A stretch of DNA of 40,232 nucleotides from Myxococcota bacterium. GTDB lineage: Bacteria > Myxococcota_A > UBA9042 > DTJE01. Below, in pieces: positions 8,208-16,160 of the stretch. Made by a program: the position numbers and the translations under genes. Within the stretch, counting starts at the first letter, position 1, and the number at the start of each line of letters is the position of its first letter. The notes under the pieces are model-generated. The model was not told the DNA's origin, did not search any database, and saw nothing but the letters and a program-made list of their open reading frames with translations. Location of the stretch: positions 1 to 40,232 of the forward strand of contig JAGOKF010000031.1 of NCBI GenBank assembly GCA_017994695.1. Reading direction: 5' to 3'.

Positions 8208-8704
8208 CGGGACCCCCGGGATCCGGGAGGGGCCGACTGCTGCCGGGCCTGCTCGATCCAGCTCCGGACGCTATCCACGTCCGGCAGTTTTCCCAGCACC
8301 CCGATCCTCCGGTTGGTCTCCTCGATGATCCGGGTCAGCGCCTCGGGATCCTGCCGAGCCAGTTCCTTCCGATCCCGGACGCCCGATTCGGTGAGCACCC
8401 GGGCCACCCGGGGCCCGACCCCGCCGATGAACATCAGGTCGCACAGGCGGTGCCATTCCCGCAGCCTGGGAACGGGAATCCGGGTCTTCCGGGCCAGTCG
8501 CCCGAGGCCCTTCCCGGTCCGGGTGGCCTTCCACAGGTCCTCGGTCGTCTCGATTCCCGCCGATGCCAGCGCCGCCAGGGTCGCCTCGTCGGCCCACTCG
8601 ACGGAGGCCAGTTCATAGTGGCCCGCCCGGGCCTCCCGGGGAACACCGCCCACCCCCCCGCACAGGACTCCCAGCAACACGCCTGTCCACAGATGCTTCT
8701 TCAT
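8204..8704 (-). CDS. DUF4332-like protein with signal peptide
   Basis: 166 residues. An N-terminal hydrophobic stretch (LWTGVLLGVLCGGVGGVP) looks like a signal peptide with cleavage near AREARA-GHYE. The rest, YELASVEWADEATLAALASAGIETTEDLW and later MFIGGVGPRVARVLTESGV, has two helix-hairpin-helix-like units of the DUF4332 kind (usually Y.L..VEGIG...A..L..AGI.T..DLL). Such domains are often linked to nucleic-acid or protein binding, but an exported copy has no clear role. The Gly of the first hairpin is lost (EWADEA in place of EGIGPA), while the second keeps GGVGPR. The start has GGGAGGTTCC upstream. Its stop overlaps the GTG of hutI. Confidence 0.7.
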   Translation of the reverse strand: MKKHLWTGVLLGVLCGGVGGVPREARAGHYELASVEWADEATLAALASAGIETTEDLWKATRTGKGLGRLARKTRIPVPRLREWHRLCDLMFIGGVGPRVARVLTESGVRDRKELARQDPEALTRIIEETNRRIGVLGKLPDVDSVRSWIEQARQQSAPPGSRGSR

Positions 8705-8830
8705 GGAACCTCCCGCCCGGATCGGCCGCGGATTCCCTGCGGCGACCTTCCGCCCGAGCCCGTCCCGGATGACGACCGGCCGTCTCCCCCGGCCTGGACC
8801 GGCCCGGGGAACGGGAAGACCCGCGCCGCA

Positions 8831-9517
8831 TCAGAATCCCTGGCGGACCTCGGGAAGGAAGAAGGACACCCCGATCATCACCGTGGGGTTCTGGGTGAAC
8901 CGGGACGGCCGGGACCGGGTCTCCTGACGGGGAATCATGTAGTCGTTGACGTCCAGGTTGACCGAGAGGAGCTTGATGGGGAAGTACCGGAACCCCGCCC
9001 CGACCAGCGCGGCCACCCGGACGGTTCCGGGATGGTTCTCCCAGTCCATGTACTTCAGGGTCGCCATCCCGACCCCCACGTTGACGTGGAAGTCCACGTA
9101 TCCCAGGTAGCGCCCCCCGAGCACCAGTTTCCCTCCCAGGGGCACCACCGACGCCTTCGCCAGCGCCAGCAGCCCGATGCCCGACCGGGCGACCCGGTAG
9201 GTGTTCGGGTCCTCGGTCCGGCGCCCCTCTTCCTCGACGCCCTTCGTCAGGCCGGTCTTGAAAGAGACTCCACCGTACCCGATCTCGAGGCCCGCCGAGA
9301 TCCAGTCGGTGAAGTGGTACTGGTAGGAGGCCTGGAACACCATGTCCAGGTTGTAGGCCTTGCCCACGGTGATCCCGAAGGCCGGCGTCAGTTCGTGGCG
9401 GCCCTTCCGGAGCAGGTTCTGGTGGCGGATCGCCGGAGCGTCGGCCAGCGAGGTCATCCGGGCCTGGGCCTCCCCTGCACCCACCAACAGGAGCAGGATG
9501 ATCGCGAAGCGTTTCAT
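8831..9517 (-). CDS. Outer-membrane beta-barrel protein
   Basis: 228 residues with a signal peptide (MKRFAIILLLLVGAGEAQA) followed by alternating amphipathic strands such as ITVGKAYNLDMVFQASYQYH, ISAGLEIGYGGVSF and VRVAALVGAGFRYF. It resembles the family of myxobacterial outer-membrane barrels that start with a short conserved LLRKGRHELTPAFG-like block. Function unknown. ATG 9517 is preferred over the GTG three codons earlier because AGGAGG sits nine bases before the ATG but directly abuts the GTG. It follows the related barrel gene by 13 bases, so the two are co-transcribed and probably act together. The last residue is Phe, as usual for barrels recognised by the BAM machinery. Confidence 0.8.
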   Translation of the reverse strand: MKRFAIILLLLVGAGEAQARMTSLADAPAIRHQNLLRKGRHELTPAFGITVGKAYNLDMVFQASYQYHFTDWISAGLEIGYGGVSFKTGLTKGVEEEGRRTEDPNTYRVARSGIGLLALAKASVVPLGGKLVLGGRYLGYVDFHVNVGVGMATLKYMDWENHPGTVRVAALVGAGFRYFPIKLLSVNLDVNDYMIPRQETRSRPSRFTQNPTVMIGVSFFLPEVRQGF

Positions 9518-9530
9518 GGCGGTCACCCTC

Positions 9531-10214
9531 CTATCGCGATTCCTTGTGCTGGAAGGGCAGGAAGATGGCCAGCCCCACCGTGAAGACCACGTTGTTCACC
9601 ACCTTGTCCTGGTGGGCGTAGTTCTCCTGGAAGATGTAGTCCCGGATCTCCAGGTTGGTGGCCAGCCAGGGCGCCCACTGGAACCGCACGCCGGCCCCGA
9701 AGTTCCCGGATCCGTGGTAGCGGCCGTGGAGGGTCTTCTGGGCGCCTCCCCCGGCGATCAGGTGGAAGTCCCAGAACACCGGCCGTCCCAGGTGCGCGAA
9801 CCACAGGAACTTCCCCATCAGGGGCGAGTACTGGAGGTGGCCGCCGACGTAGAAGTCCATCAGGCGCTTTTCCGGGTAGACCTGGTAGGCCTCCCCGACC
9901 TCCCGGGCCAGGTCGGTCGACCAGCCCCAGTACTTGATGTATTCCGCCGCGATCGCCCACTCGTCCGTGATGTGGAACCGGGCCTGCACGCCAGCCCCGA
10001 CGTGCCGGGTCATCGTGTCGTTCAGGGTCAGGTGGAACGTGGGCTCCACCTCGAACCGCATGGCCTTCACGAAGGCTTTCTTCTGGAAGACCTGGATCTG
10101 GCGTTCGCTCTCCGCGGGCCCCCCGGCCTTGGGATCGGCGGGTTCCGCCCGGCCCGCCGCAGACGCCAGCAACACACTACACAAGGCAACAATCCCTGCG
10201 CCCCTCGTCTTCAT
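9531..10214 (-). CDS. Outer-membrane beta-barrel protein, paralogue of the next gene
   Basis: 227 residues. A signal peptide (IVALCSVLLASAAGRA) is followed by a short linker, then IQVFQKKAFVKAMRFEVEPTFHLTLNDT and a series of beta strands (GAGVQARFHITDEWAIAAEYIKYWG, NFGAGVRFQWAPWLATNLEIRDYIF). The final strands, LATNLEIRDYI..VVNNVVFTVGLAIFLP, align with LSVNLDVNDYM..NPTVMIGVSFFLP of the following gene, which shows the two are homologous barrels. They match the general pattern of the TIGR04565-type 'outer membrane beta-barrel domain' family of Myxococcota, by memory rather than search. It is the first gene of the leftward run from the promoter at 10248-10276 and has a GAGGG ribosome site. Confidence 0.8.
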   Translation of the reverse strand: MKTRGAGIVALCSVLLASAAGRAEPADPKAGGPAESERQIQVFQKKAFVKAMRFEVEPTFHLTLNDTMTRHVGAGVQARFHITDEWAIAAEYIKYWGWSTDLAREVGEAYQVYPEKRLMDFYVGGHLQYSPLMGKFLWFAHLGRPVFWDFHLIAGGGAQKTLHGRYHGSGNFGAGVRFQWAPWLATNLEIRDYIFQENYAHQDKVVNNVVFTVGLAIFLPFQHKESR

Positions 10215-10247
10215 GAAGCCCTCGTTCGATGGAGGCGATCCGGACCG

Positions 10248-10276
10248 ACTTTATCCCCCCCCCGGGAAAAGGTCAA
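10248..10276 (-). promoter_or_regulatory. Promoter of the outer-membrane barrel operon
   Basis: On the minus strand TTGACC (10271-10276) and TAAAGT (10248-10253) are separated by 17 bases. The spacer contains a run of nine or more G followed by GAT. This is the best-matched -35 in the window. The ATG lies 33 bases beyond the -10. The run probably covers both barrels and perhaps the DUF4332, hutI and ddl genes. Confidence 0.55.
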
Positions 10277-10317
10277 CAGAACCGTGAGGTCCTCGCAGGG
10301 AGGTTCCCGGGATGTCC

Positions 10318-11883
10318 TCACTCGACGGCGATCGTGACCGGAACGGTCATCACGTCCCCCCGGAAGGCCGGGAACACGGTGGACCGCAGCGTGGCCTCGA
10401 CGCACCCGGAGGCGCCCTTGGTCTCGCTCCCGTTGACGCTCGTCACGCTGCCGCTGTTCGAGATGGTGATCCGGGCGGTCGCGCGGAACGGCAGGGGCAG
10501 TCCCGCGGCCCGGATGCACCCCTGCAGGGCGGCCTGCTTCTTCCGGAGCACGGACGAGATCTGGGCCGACGAGAGCTGGAGGGGCAGGGAGGAGTCGTCC
10601 CCCGCCGCGGCCGGTTTCTGGGTCCCGCCGGCGGCTCCCTGGGCGGCGGGCCGATCCCTTCCCTGCGATAGGGCCGCCAGCAGCGCGTTGGCATCCTCCT
10701 CCTGGCGGGCGGCCGGCTTCGGGGACTCCGCCGGCTTGTCCGGAGCCGCGGTCGCGGAGGCGGGCTTCGGGGGGGTCTTCCCTTCCGCCCTGGCGGCCGT
10801 CTCCCTGGGCGAGTGCGCCTTCGCGGGAGCCTGGGCCGCTTCCTTCCTGGCCGGCTCCTCGGCCGCCGCGGCCGGAGCGGGGGCCTGGGGCGCCGGGGCG
10901 GCCGCCGGCTCCGGGGCCTTCGGCGGAGGCTCGGGAGGCGGAGGCACCGCCGGACGGGGCGCCTCGACGGCCACCGGAGCCGGTTCCGGCGCGGGGGACT
11001 GGGATTGCCAGAGCACCACCGCCCCGGCGATCACCACGACCCCGATCCCGATGCCCAGCCCGACCAGCAGGTTGCGCCGGCGCTGCCGCCTGCGAGCCAT
11101 CGCCTCGGCCACCTGCCGGACCTCGGCCTCGTCCAGCGTGATCCGGGGGGCCACCACCGGCGGCTGGGAGACGGCGACTTTGGTCTCCAGGGGTTCCACG
11201 GCCCGGGAGGCCGGCGGGACCTCGACCAGGGGCACCGCGGCGACGCCCCGGGTCCCCTTGCGTTGCTTGTAGTCGTCCACCGAGAAGAGGACCGACGTCT
11301 CCCGGCGCTGCCACACCAGCCCCCCGTCCCCGCCGGCGGCCTGCTCCCGGGGCGGCTCCACCGAGGGACCGGCAGGCTGGGCCCGCAGCCGTGCCACGTC
11401 CACCAGCTGGGTCGCCCCTCCGTCCTCGTCGAAGGAGTGGAAGGCCCCCCGGAATTCCTCGAACTCCCCGAGGGGGGTCCAGTCGGCGAGTCCCTTGCGC
11501 CAGGCGAGCGTTTCCAGCGTCGCCTCCTTGGAGGCGAGACGCCCCTTCACCTCCTCCATCGTGAAGGGGCCGAGGCGCTCCCCTCCCGATGCCAGGTACC
11601 ACTTCAGCGAAACCGGAGTTTCCGAGGCGCTGGCAGGCGCGGCGCTGGCGGGAGCCGAGGCCCCGACGGCCGTCGCGGCGCTCTCGACCTGGATGGCGGG
11701 GGACGACTGGGTCAGGCGCGCCTCCGGAAGTCCCGCCTCCTGGGAAGGCTCGGAGTCCGCCTCCGGCTGCACCTCGATCACCTGGCCGCACTTCTTGCAC
11801 CGGACCTTGACGGTCCCCGTTCCCCGGACCTTCTCGGCGGGCAACTTGTACGACGCGCTGCAGTTCGGACATCGGACCTTCAT
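10318..11883 (-). CDS. MJ0042 zinc-ribbon / GYF_2 / AgmX-PglI C-terminal envelope protein
   Basis: 521 residues. The N-terminus is an MJ0042-type zinc ribbon (CPNC at 5-8, CKKC at 29-32). About 93-144 form a GYF_2 domain (WYLASGGERLGPFTMEEV ... WRKGLADWTPL). After a disordered stretch there is a basic RRRQRRR, one membrane helix (271-292), a long Ala/Pro/Lys-rich periplasmic spacer (295-420) and a C-terminal TonB-like domain of the AgmX/PglI type with two conserved Cys (LQGCIRAAGLPLPFRATARITIS ... GASGCVEATL). In myxobacteria such proteins are linked to gliding-motility and envelope-energising machinery; the partner here is unknown. ATG 11883 overlaps the deiminase stop (ATGA) and has a GGGAGGAG site. 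An internal promoter may serve it alone. Confidence 0.85.
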   Translation of the reverse strand: MKVRCPNCSASYKLPAEKVRGTGTVKVRCKKCGQVIEVQPEADSEPSQEAGLPEARLTQSSPAIQVESAATAVGASAPASAAPASASETPVSLKWYLASGGERLGPFTMEEVKGRLASKEATLETLAWRKGLADWTPLGEFEEFRGAFHSFDEDGGATQLVDVARLRAQPAGPSVEPPREQAAGGDGGLVWQRRETSVLFSVDDYKQRKGTRGVAAVPLVEVPPASRAVEPLETKVAVSQPPVVAPRITLDEAEVRQVAEAMARRRQRRRNLLVGLGIGIGVVVIAGAVVLWQSQSPAPEPAPVAVEAPRPAVPPPPEPPPKAPEPAAAPAPQAPAPAAAAEEPARKEAAQAPAKAHSPRETAARAEGKTPPKPASATAAPDKPAESPKPAARQEEDANALLAALSQGRDRPAAQGAAGGTQKPAAAGDDSSLPLQLSSAQISSVLRKKQAALQGCIRAAGLPLPFRATARITISNSGSVTSVNGSETKGASGCVEATLRSTVFPAFRGDVMTVPVTIAVE

Positions 11884-13538
11884 CTTCCGCTCCTCCCTTC
11901 TGCCCGGAATACCGTCCCCCGGCTGGAACGATTCCGCGCCGTAGTATAGACCATCCATCCCAGCGCGAAAACGACGATCCTCGCGTGGCCCTTCCCGGGG
12001 CGGAATCCGTCGCCCGGAGCCGAGACGGAGCATCCGCCAGAGCGCGTTCCTCGCCCTCCGGTTCCCGGGACGCCCTCCGACATCCCCTCGTCGGCGCCTC
12101 CGGGAACGGGCTCCTCGGGGCCCCCGTCCCCGCCTTCGATCCCCGGATCCGGCAGGTTCTCTCCGGTCCCGGGGTCCCCTGCGGCGATGGCATCGGGCAG
12201 GCCGTGCTCCGACGGGGGATCGCCCGGGCCTCCCCCGGCGTCGCAATCGGGGCGATCACAGACCCAGGCCGGTCCCTGGCAGTCCGAAGAATCGAGGCAT
12301 TCCCCCTGGAAGGCCCCCTCGGGGGCAAGGCACGTCCCCTCCAGGCACTGGCCGTCCTGGACCCGTTTCGCCAGCGTTCCCATGGGAATGGTCCGGGCGA
12401 TGCAGTGCAGGGCCCCTCCCCAGCCGATGATCCCCTCGGACTCGACGGGCACCACCCGGGCGCCGGGGACCGCCCGGCTCCATGCCGCAAGGGCCTCGGT
12501 CTCCAGGCCCCGATCGGCCTCGTAGACCGGCACCAGCACCACCCCGTTGACCATCGCCGCATTGGTGTAGGTCCGCCAGACGCCGTCGAGCTGGTAGGGC
12601 ATCGGGATGCGGATCACCTCCAGGCGGGTGCCGTCCCGGCGAACCACCTCCTCCAGGATCGCCGCGTTCGCCTCCAGGTTCCCGACGGTCTCCTCCGTGT
12701 TGCGGTCCGGGCTGCCCTGGCCCAGCAGGAAGGTCCGGGGGCCGGCGAGCCGTCCCAGCATGTCCAGGTGGTGCGTGCCGTCCGCCAGCGGGAACAGGAC
12801 CACGAGCCGGTCGCAGCCGAGATACTCCCGGAGCATTCCCCGGATCTCCTCCTCGGTGCGATCGGGGTTGCCCTGGAACAGACGCCGGGTGGTGTAGCAG
12901 GTGCCTTCCCCGTCGCCCTGGAGGTTGCCTCCCTCCAGGTCCAGAGGGGGGCGATAGGTCGTTACGCCGAGGAGGCGTCCCAGCCAGGAAGGGACCGCGT
13001 CGTCCCGGGGGCGATCCCGGAAGTAGCGGAAATCCGCGAAGGCCAGCCGGCCCCGGTCGTCCAGCAGCGGGACCGGCCCGAAGTCCATCGTCCAGAGGGA
13101 TTCGGTGGCGAACGGAAGGAAGCGCACCCGTTCCTCGAGGTCCGATGGGGACAGGCCCGCCGCCAGCAGGTTGTCCTCCATCACCCTCCGGATGCTCGCG
13201 CCGGGAACGAGCACGTGCCACTCCGCCTCCCGGATCCCCTCCCGGATCATCCCGGCCAGGATCCCGTGAATGGATGCCCCCAGGTCGTCGGGGAGGTCCA
13301 GCAGCACGGACCGGACCGGCTCCCACTCCCCGGGCAGCCGGAAGGCCCCCTCGGGAGGGACCGTGACGGCGTAGTACTCCGGGTGATCCGCCCGGGGATC
13401 GGACGCCGGGGACTGCAGGAAACGGGACTCCTGGCGAACGGCCGAAGGCCATGCCGGGAGGATCGCCAGCGCGGGACCGACCGCCGCCGATGTCAGGACC
13501 TGGAATCCCAGCAGGCCCCCCAGGAGCAGCCCCTTCAT
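11880..13538 (-). CDS. Secreted agmatine/peptidylarginine deiminase family protein with C-terminal anchor tail
   Basis: 552 residues. A signal peptide (MKGLLLGGLLGFQVLTSAAVGPALA) shows export. The guanidine-modifying fold of the PAD_porph family (about 50-385) carries TMDFGP (Asp152), LEGGNLQGDG (199-210), DGTHHLDM (His256/His257, Asp259) and the nucleophile block GWGGALHC (Cys379). Such enzymes hydrolyse arginine-like guanidino groups to ureido groups plus ammonia. Cytosolic agmatine deiminases lack a signal peptide, so a secreted one may act on peptidyl-arginine or external agmatine; this is inference. Residues 394-432 are Cys-rich, 433-495 an Asp/Pro/Gly tether, then SGGCS (500-504), a hydrophobic helix (about 520-533) and RNRSSR, a MYXO-CTERM-like tail. 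ATG 13538 is chosen for the signal peptide. It lies 61 bases after the helicase gene. Confidence 0.82.
   Translation of the reverse strand: MKGLLLGGLLGFQVLTSAAVGPALAILPAWPSAVRQESRFLQSPASDPRADHPEYYAVTVPPEGAFRLPGEWEPVRSVLLDLPDDLGASIHGILAGMIREGIREAEWHVLVPGASIRRVMEDNLLAAGLSPSDLEERVRFLPFATESLWTMDFGPVPLLDDRGRLAFADFRYFRDRPRDDAVPSWLGRLLGVTTYRPPLDLEGGNLQGDGEGTCYTTRRLFQGNPDRTEEEIRGMLREYLGCDRLVVLFPLADGTHHLDMLGRLAGPRTFLLGQGSPDRNTEETVGNLEANAAILEEVVRRDGTRLEVIRIPMPYQLDGVWRTYTNAAMVNGVVLVPVYEADRGLETEALAAWSRAVPGARVVPVESEGIIGWGGALHCIARTIPMGTLAKRVQDGQCLEGTCLAPEGAFQGECLDSSDCQGPAWVCDRPDCDAGGGPGDPPSEHGLPDAIAAGDPGTGENLPDPGIEGGDGGPEEPVPGGADEGMSEGVPGTGGRGTRSGGCSVSAPGDGFRPGKGHARIVVFALGWMVYTTARNRSSRGTVFRAEGRSGR
11943..11948 (-). 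promoter_or_regulatory. Possible internal -10 for the MJ0042/AgmX gene
   Basis: On the minus strand TATACT is preceded by TGGTC and followed by ACGGCGCGG, like other -10 boxes in this window. It lies inside the 3' end of the deiminase gene, 59 bases before the MJ0042 ATG. Confidence 0.4.
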
Positions 13539-13599
13539 CCCGACGGCCCCCTTTCCTGGAACGGGTCCCCAGGGCACCACCCCCGGACATCACCGGTCC

Positions 13600-14952
13600 T
13601 CACGCCCGGAACCCCCGGTAGACCCGGGCCCTCCGGATCGCCTGGTTCCGGAGCATCGGCACCCGGCGGTCCACGAAATCCACCACCACGGCCCGGGTCT
13701 TGCCGGGGGACGGGCGCAGGGCCCGGCCCAGAGACTGGGTGGTCCGGGCGACGTTGCCGCTGGGGGTCGTCAGGAACACCGTGTCCAGTTCCGGCAGGTC
13801 GAACCCCTCCCCCACCAGGGAGGTCGTCGCGACCAGCACGTCCAGTTCCCCGCCGGCCAGCCGGGCCAGCACCTGCTGCCGCTCGTCCCGGGGAACCTCC
13901 CCGGTCAGGAACGCCGTGCGAAGCCCCTGCCGTCCCAGCGCCTCGGCCAGCCAGTGGCAGTGGTCCACCCGGTCCGTCAGCACCAGGGATCGCTGCCCGC
14001 GATGCCGCCGCACGTTCTCGACGATGCAGGCGTTGCGGTCGGGGTCCCGGACCAGCCGTTCCACCAGCCGGGCGAAGTTCCGGCGATAGCGGGCCTCGAA
14101 GGAGGTCTCCACCTCGACGACCTCCACCGGCACCAGGGCGCCGCCGGCCACCAGGTCCCGGGCCGGAACCCGATGGACCAGGGGCCCGACGACCTCGTAG
14201 AGGACGGGGTGGAGGCGGTCCTTCCGGGTCGGCGTCGCGGTGAGCCCGATCCGCCAGCGGGCCGCGAAGGCCTGGACCAGCGACTGGAAACTGTCCGCCG
14301 GGCAGTGGTGGCACTCGTCCAGCACCACCATCCCGAAGGCCTCCCGCAGGGGGGCCAGGTCCCGGCGCCGGAGCGTCTGCACCATCGCCACGGTGACGTC
14401 CCGAAGGTCCTCCCGGCCGGCGCCGATCACCCCGGGTTCCATCCCCAGGAAGGCCCGCAGCCGTTCGACCGTCTGGTCCAGCAGGACTCCGGTGTGGACC
14501 AGGATCAGCGTGCGTACCCGGACCCGGGAGATCAGCGCCGCGGTGATGACCGTCTTCCCGCTGCCTGTGGGAGCCTGGAGGACCCCTTCCTCGGCTTCCA
14601 CCAGGCGATCCACGGCCTCCTGCTGGTAGTCCCGCAACTCCCCCCGGAAGGGAGGCAGCGACGCCGCCGGTGCCGAGCGGCGGTCCTCCACCGTCGCCCC
14701 GAAGGGTGCCACCAGGGATCGGACGAGCCCCGAGACCCCCCGGGGCAGGGAGACCTCGGCGGCCCCCTCCCGGCGGAACAGCCGGATCTCCCTCGGGATA
14801 TGGCGGCAGGGGCGCCGGTTGCGCCGGGCGTCCCAGTAGACCGGGTTCTCGTGGGTGAATCGCTTCTCGAGGCCCTCCACGAGGTCCGCCTGCCGGCCGT
14901 CCTCCAGGTCCAGGTCGAGGATCCGGATGCGCTCGTCCAGCAGGCACCGCAT
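13600..14952 (-). CDS. Superfamily 2 DEAD/DEAH-box helicase (UvsW/XPB-like layout)
   Basis: 450 residues, an ATP-dependent nucleic-acid translocase. After a 100-residue N-terminal domain come LRDYQQEAVDRL, Walker A APTGSGKT (127-134), motif Ib VAMVQTL, motif II DECHH (212-216), motif III TAT (238-240), a C-terminal RecA lobe with LVATTSLVGEGFDLPELDTV and motif VI QSLGRALRPSPGK (406-418). The compact ResIII plus Helicase_C layout resembles phage UvsW and XPB-type helicases that act on branched or damaged DNA, but there is no nuclease domain. ATG 14952 has a GGGAGGG site. It heads the leftward run with the deiminase and MJ0042 genes; no functional link to them is obvious. Confidence 0.88.
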   Translation of the reverse strand: MRCLLDERIRILDLDLEDGRQADLVEGLEKRFTHENPVYWDARRNRRPCRHIPREIRLFRREGAAEVSLPRGVSGLVRSLVAPFGATVEDRRSAPAASLPPFRGELRDYQQEAVDRLVEAEEGVLQAPTGSGKTVITAALISRVRVRTLILVHTGVLLDQTVERLRAFLGMEPGVIGAGREDLRDVTVAMVQTLRRRDLAPLREAFGMVVLDECHHCPADSFQSLVQAFAARWRIGLTATPTRKDRLHPVLYEVVGPLVHRVPARDLVAGGALVPVEVVEVETSFEARYRRNFARLVERLVRDPDRNACIVENVRRHRGQRSLVLTDRVDHCHWLAEALGRQGLRTAFLTGEVPRDERQQVLARLAGGELDVLVATTSLVGEGFDLPELDTVFLTTPSGNVARTTQSLGRALRPSPGKTRAVVVDFVDRRVPMLRNQAIRRARVYRGFRA

Positions 14953-15131
14953 GTCCCTCCCTTGCCAGAACCCGCCCCCGGCGTCAACGGGGAGACGGCC
15001 CGGGGTCCAGGGTGCCGAGAACCCGACCCCCGAGGATGGTTCCCGGCTCCCCGACCCGCGGCCCGGAAAGACGCGCACCGGCCGGCGACGGTCGGATCCG
15101 CGACGGCGGCACTGCCCGGCGCGGAGAGGCG

Positions 15132-15140
15132 TGGTATACT
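15132..15140 (+). promoter_or_regulatory. Extended -10 promoter for the PilZ-like gene
   Basis: TGGTATACT is an extended -10, followed at once by TCGCCCCG. The ATG is 24 bases downstream with GGGGAG between. Only a weak CTGCCC stands at the -35 position. The rest of the divergent gap (14953-15131) shows no other element I can support. Confidence 0.55.
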
Positions 15141-15163
15141 TCGCCCCGCGACGGGGAGCGATC

Positions 15164-16060
15164 ATGGAGGAGCGGCGCCTCGGCAGGCGGATCCTGAAGA
15201 TGATGCGGGCCTTTCCCCTGGAGGGATCGGGGGAGATGGTCCTCGAATCAGACAACGTGTCGGCCCGGGGGGCCTATTTCATCGGGGACCCGGGATTCCC
15301 GGTGGGGGCCACGCCCTGGCTTCGCATGGAGGTCGGGACGGACCTGCGGGGGAAGGAGAACCTCTTCCCGCTCTGCGTCCAGGTCCGCGTGGCCCGCCTC
15401 TCGCGGTCCGGCGACGGATCGGTGGCCGGATTCGGGTCCGAGTGGCTGGTGGCCTGGAGTGCAGGGGATGTCGTTCCCCTCCAGGAGTTCCTGCGCCAGA
15501 CCCTCTCCCTGAACGGGGGATTCATCGAGAAGATCCCCCCCTCGGAACGGGGTCGCGCGGTGTCCTTCGTCCACGTCTTTCCCGCTGCCGGGGCCTGGGT
15601 ACCCCCCGCGCCGCCGTCGCCCCGGGATGCCAACGCCCCCTCCTCCCCGGAGATCCGGATCGAGGAACCCCTGGACCTCGATTTCAAGACCCCCCTGCCC
15701 GTGGCCGATCGCAGCGCCATCAGCGTCTATACCTCGATGCCCATCTCCTGGATCGCAGAGGAGGGGGAACTCGAAGGTCGCACGGTGAAGATGCACGCGA
15801 TGGGAGTCCGCATCGCGTCGATCCACCCGCCTCCGCCGGTCTATCGCAAGGTGCAGGTCCGGATTCCCGTCCGCCAGAAGGACAAGTCGGCCTTCCTGTC
15901 CCTGGCCGCCACGGTGGTCACCTCCCGGCCCTCCCGGGATCCGGCCCAGGAACACCAGTTCGAGGTCCAGTGGACCCTCGGGAACGACCCGGACACCCTC
16001 CGTCTCTACCGGAAGATCCTGGACCGCCTGGCGACCCAGCCCCCGGCCGACGGCCAGTGA
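15164..16060 (+). CDS. Protein with PilZ-like domain(s)
   Basis: 298 residues, soluble. The N-terminal domain begins MEERRLGRR and continues to ESDNVSARGAYF (29-40). The RxxxR element and the NVSARG block (31-36) match the two PilZ signatures (RxxxR and D/NxSxxG) that bind cyclic di-GMP. A second similar beta-barrel (about 180-290; SVYTSMPISWIAEEG ... MHAMGVRIASIHPP) lacks the Ser of the second motif and is probably a non-binding copy. The middle (135-175) is Pro-rich and flexible. It is likely a c-di-GMP effector controlling an envelope or motility function, but the partner is not visible and no GGDEF or EAL gene is in the window. The start at 15164 follows a short leader from the extended -10 promoter. 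Confidence 0.65.
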   Translation: MEERRLGRRILKMMRAFPLEGSGEMVLESDNVSARGAYFIGDPGFPVGATPWLRMEVGTDLRGKENLFPLCVQVRVARLSRSGDGSVAGFGSEWLVAWSAGDVVPLQEFLRQTLSLNGGFIEKIPPSERGRAVSFVHVFPAAGAWVPPAPPSPRDANAPSSPEIRIEEPLDLDFKTPLPVADRSAISVYTSMPISWIAEEGELEGRTVKMHAMGVRIASIHPPPPVYRKVQVRIPVRQKDKSAFLSLAATVVTSRPSRDPAQEHQFEVQWTLGNDPDTLRLYRKILDRLATQPPADGQ

Positions 16061-16103
16061 CGCATCCCCCCGGCGGTTCGTGATCCCGCCGTGCCGGAAC
16101 TCC

Positions 16104-16132
16104 TTGGACCCGGCGGGGCCCTGTGGTATCTT
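16104..16132 (+). promoter_or_regulatory. Promoter for the TPR lipoprotein / GT39 operon
   Basis: TTGGAC (16104-16109) and TATCTT (16127-16132) are spaced by 17 bases; TGG before the -10 makes it an extended -10. TCGCCCCG follows, the same start-region bases as at 15141 and 19911. The ATG is 29 bases beyond the -10. Confidence 0.6.
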
Positions 16133-16160
16133 TCGCCCCGCCTGGTCGGAGGGAGAGGCC

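Noticed and set aside
8787-8809. Hairpin CCCCGG...CCGGGG after the barrel gene
   Set aside because: 11-base loop, no T-run and very GC-rich surroundings; not distinguishable from chance.
9517-9526. GTG start three codons earlier for the second barrel gene
   Set aside because: The ribosome site AGGAGG would abut the GTG; it is well spaced for the ATG at 9517.
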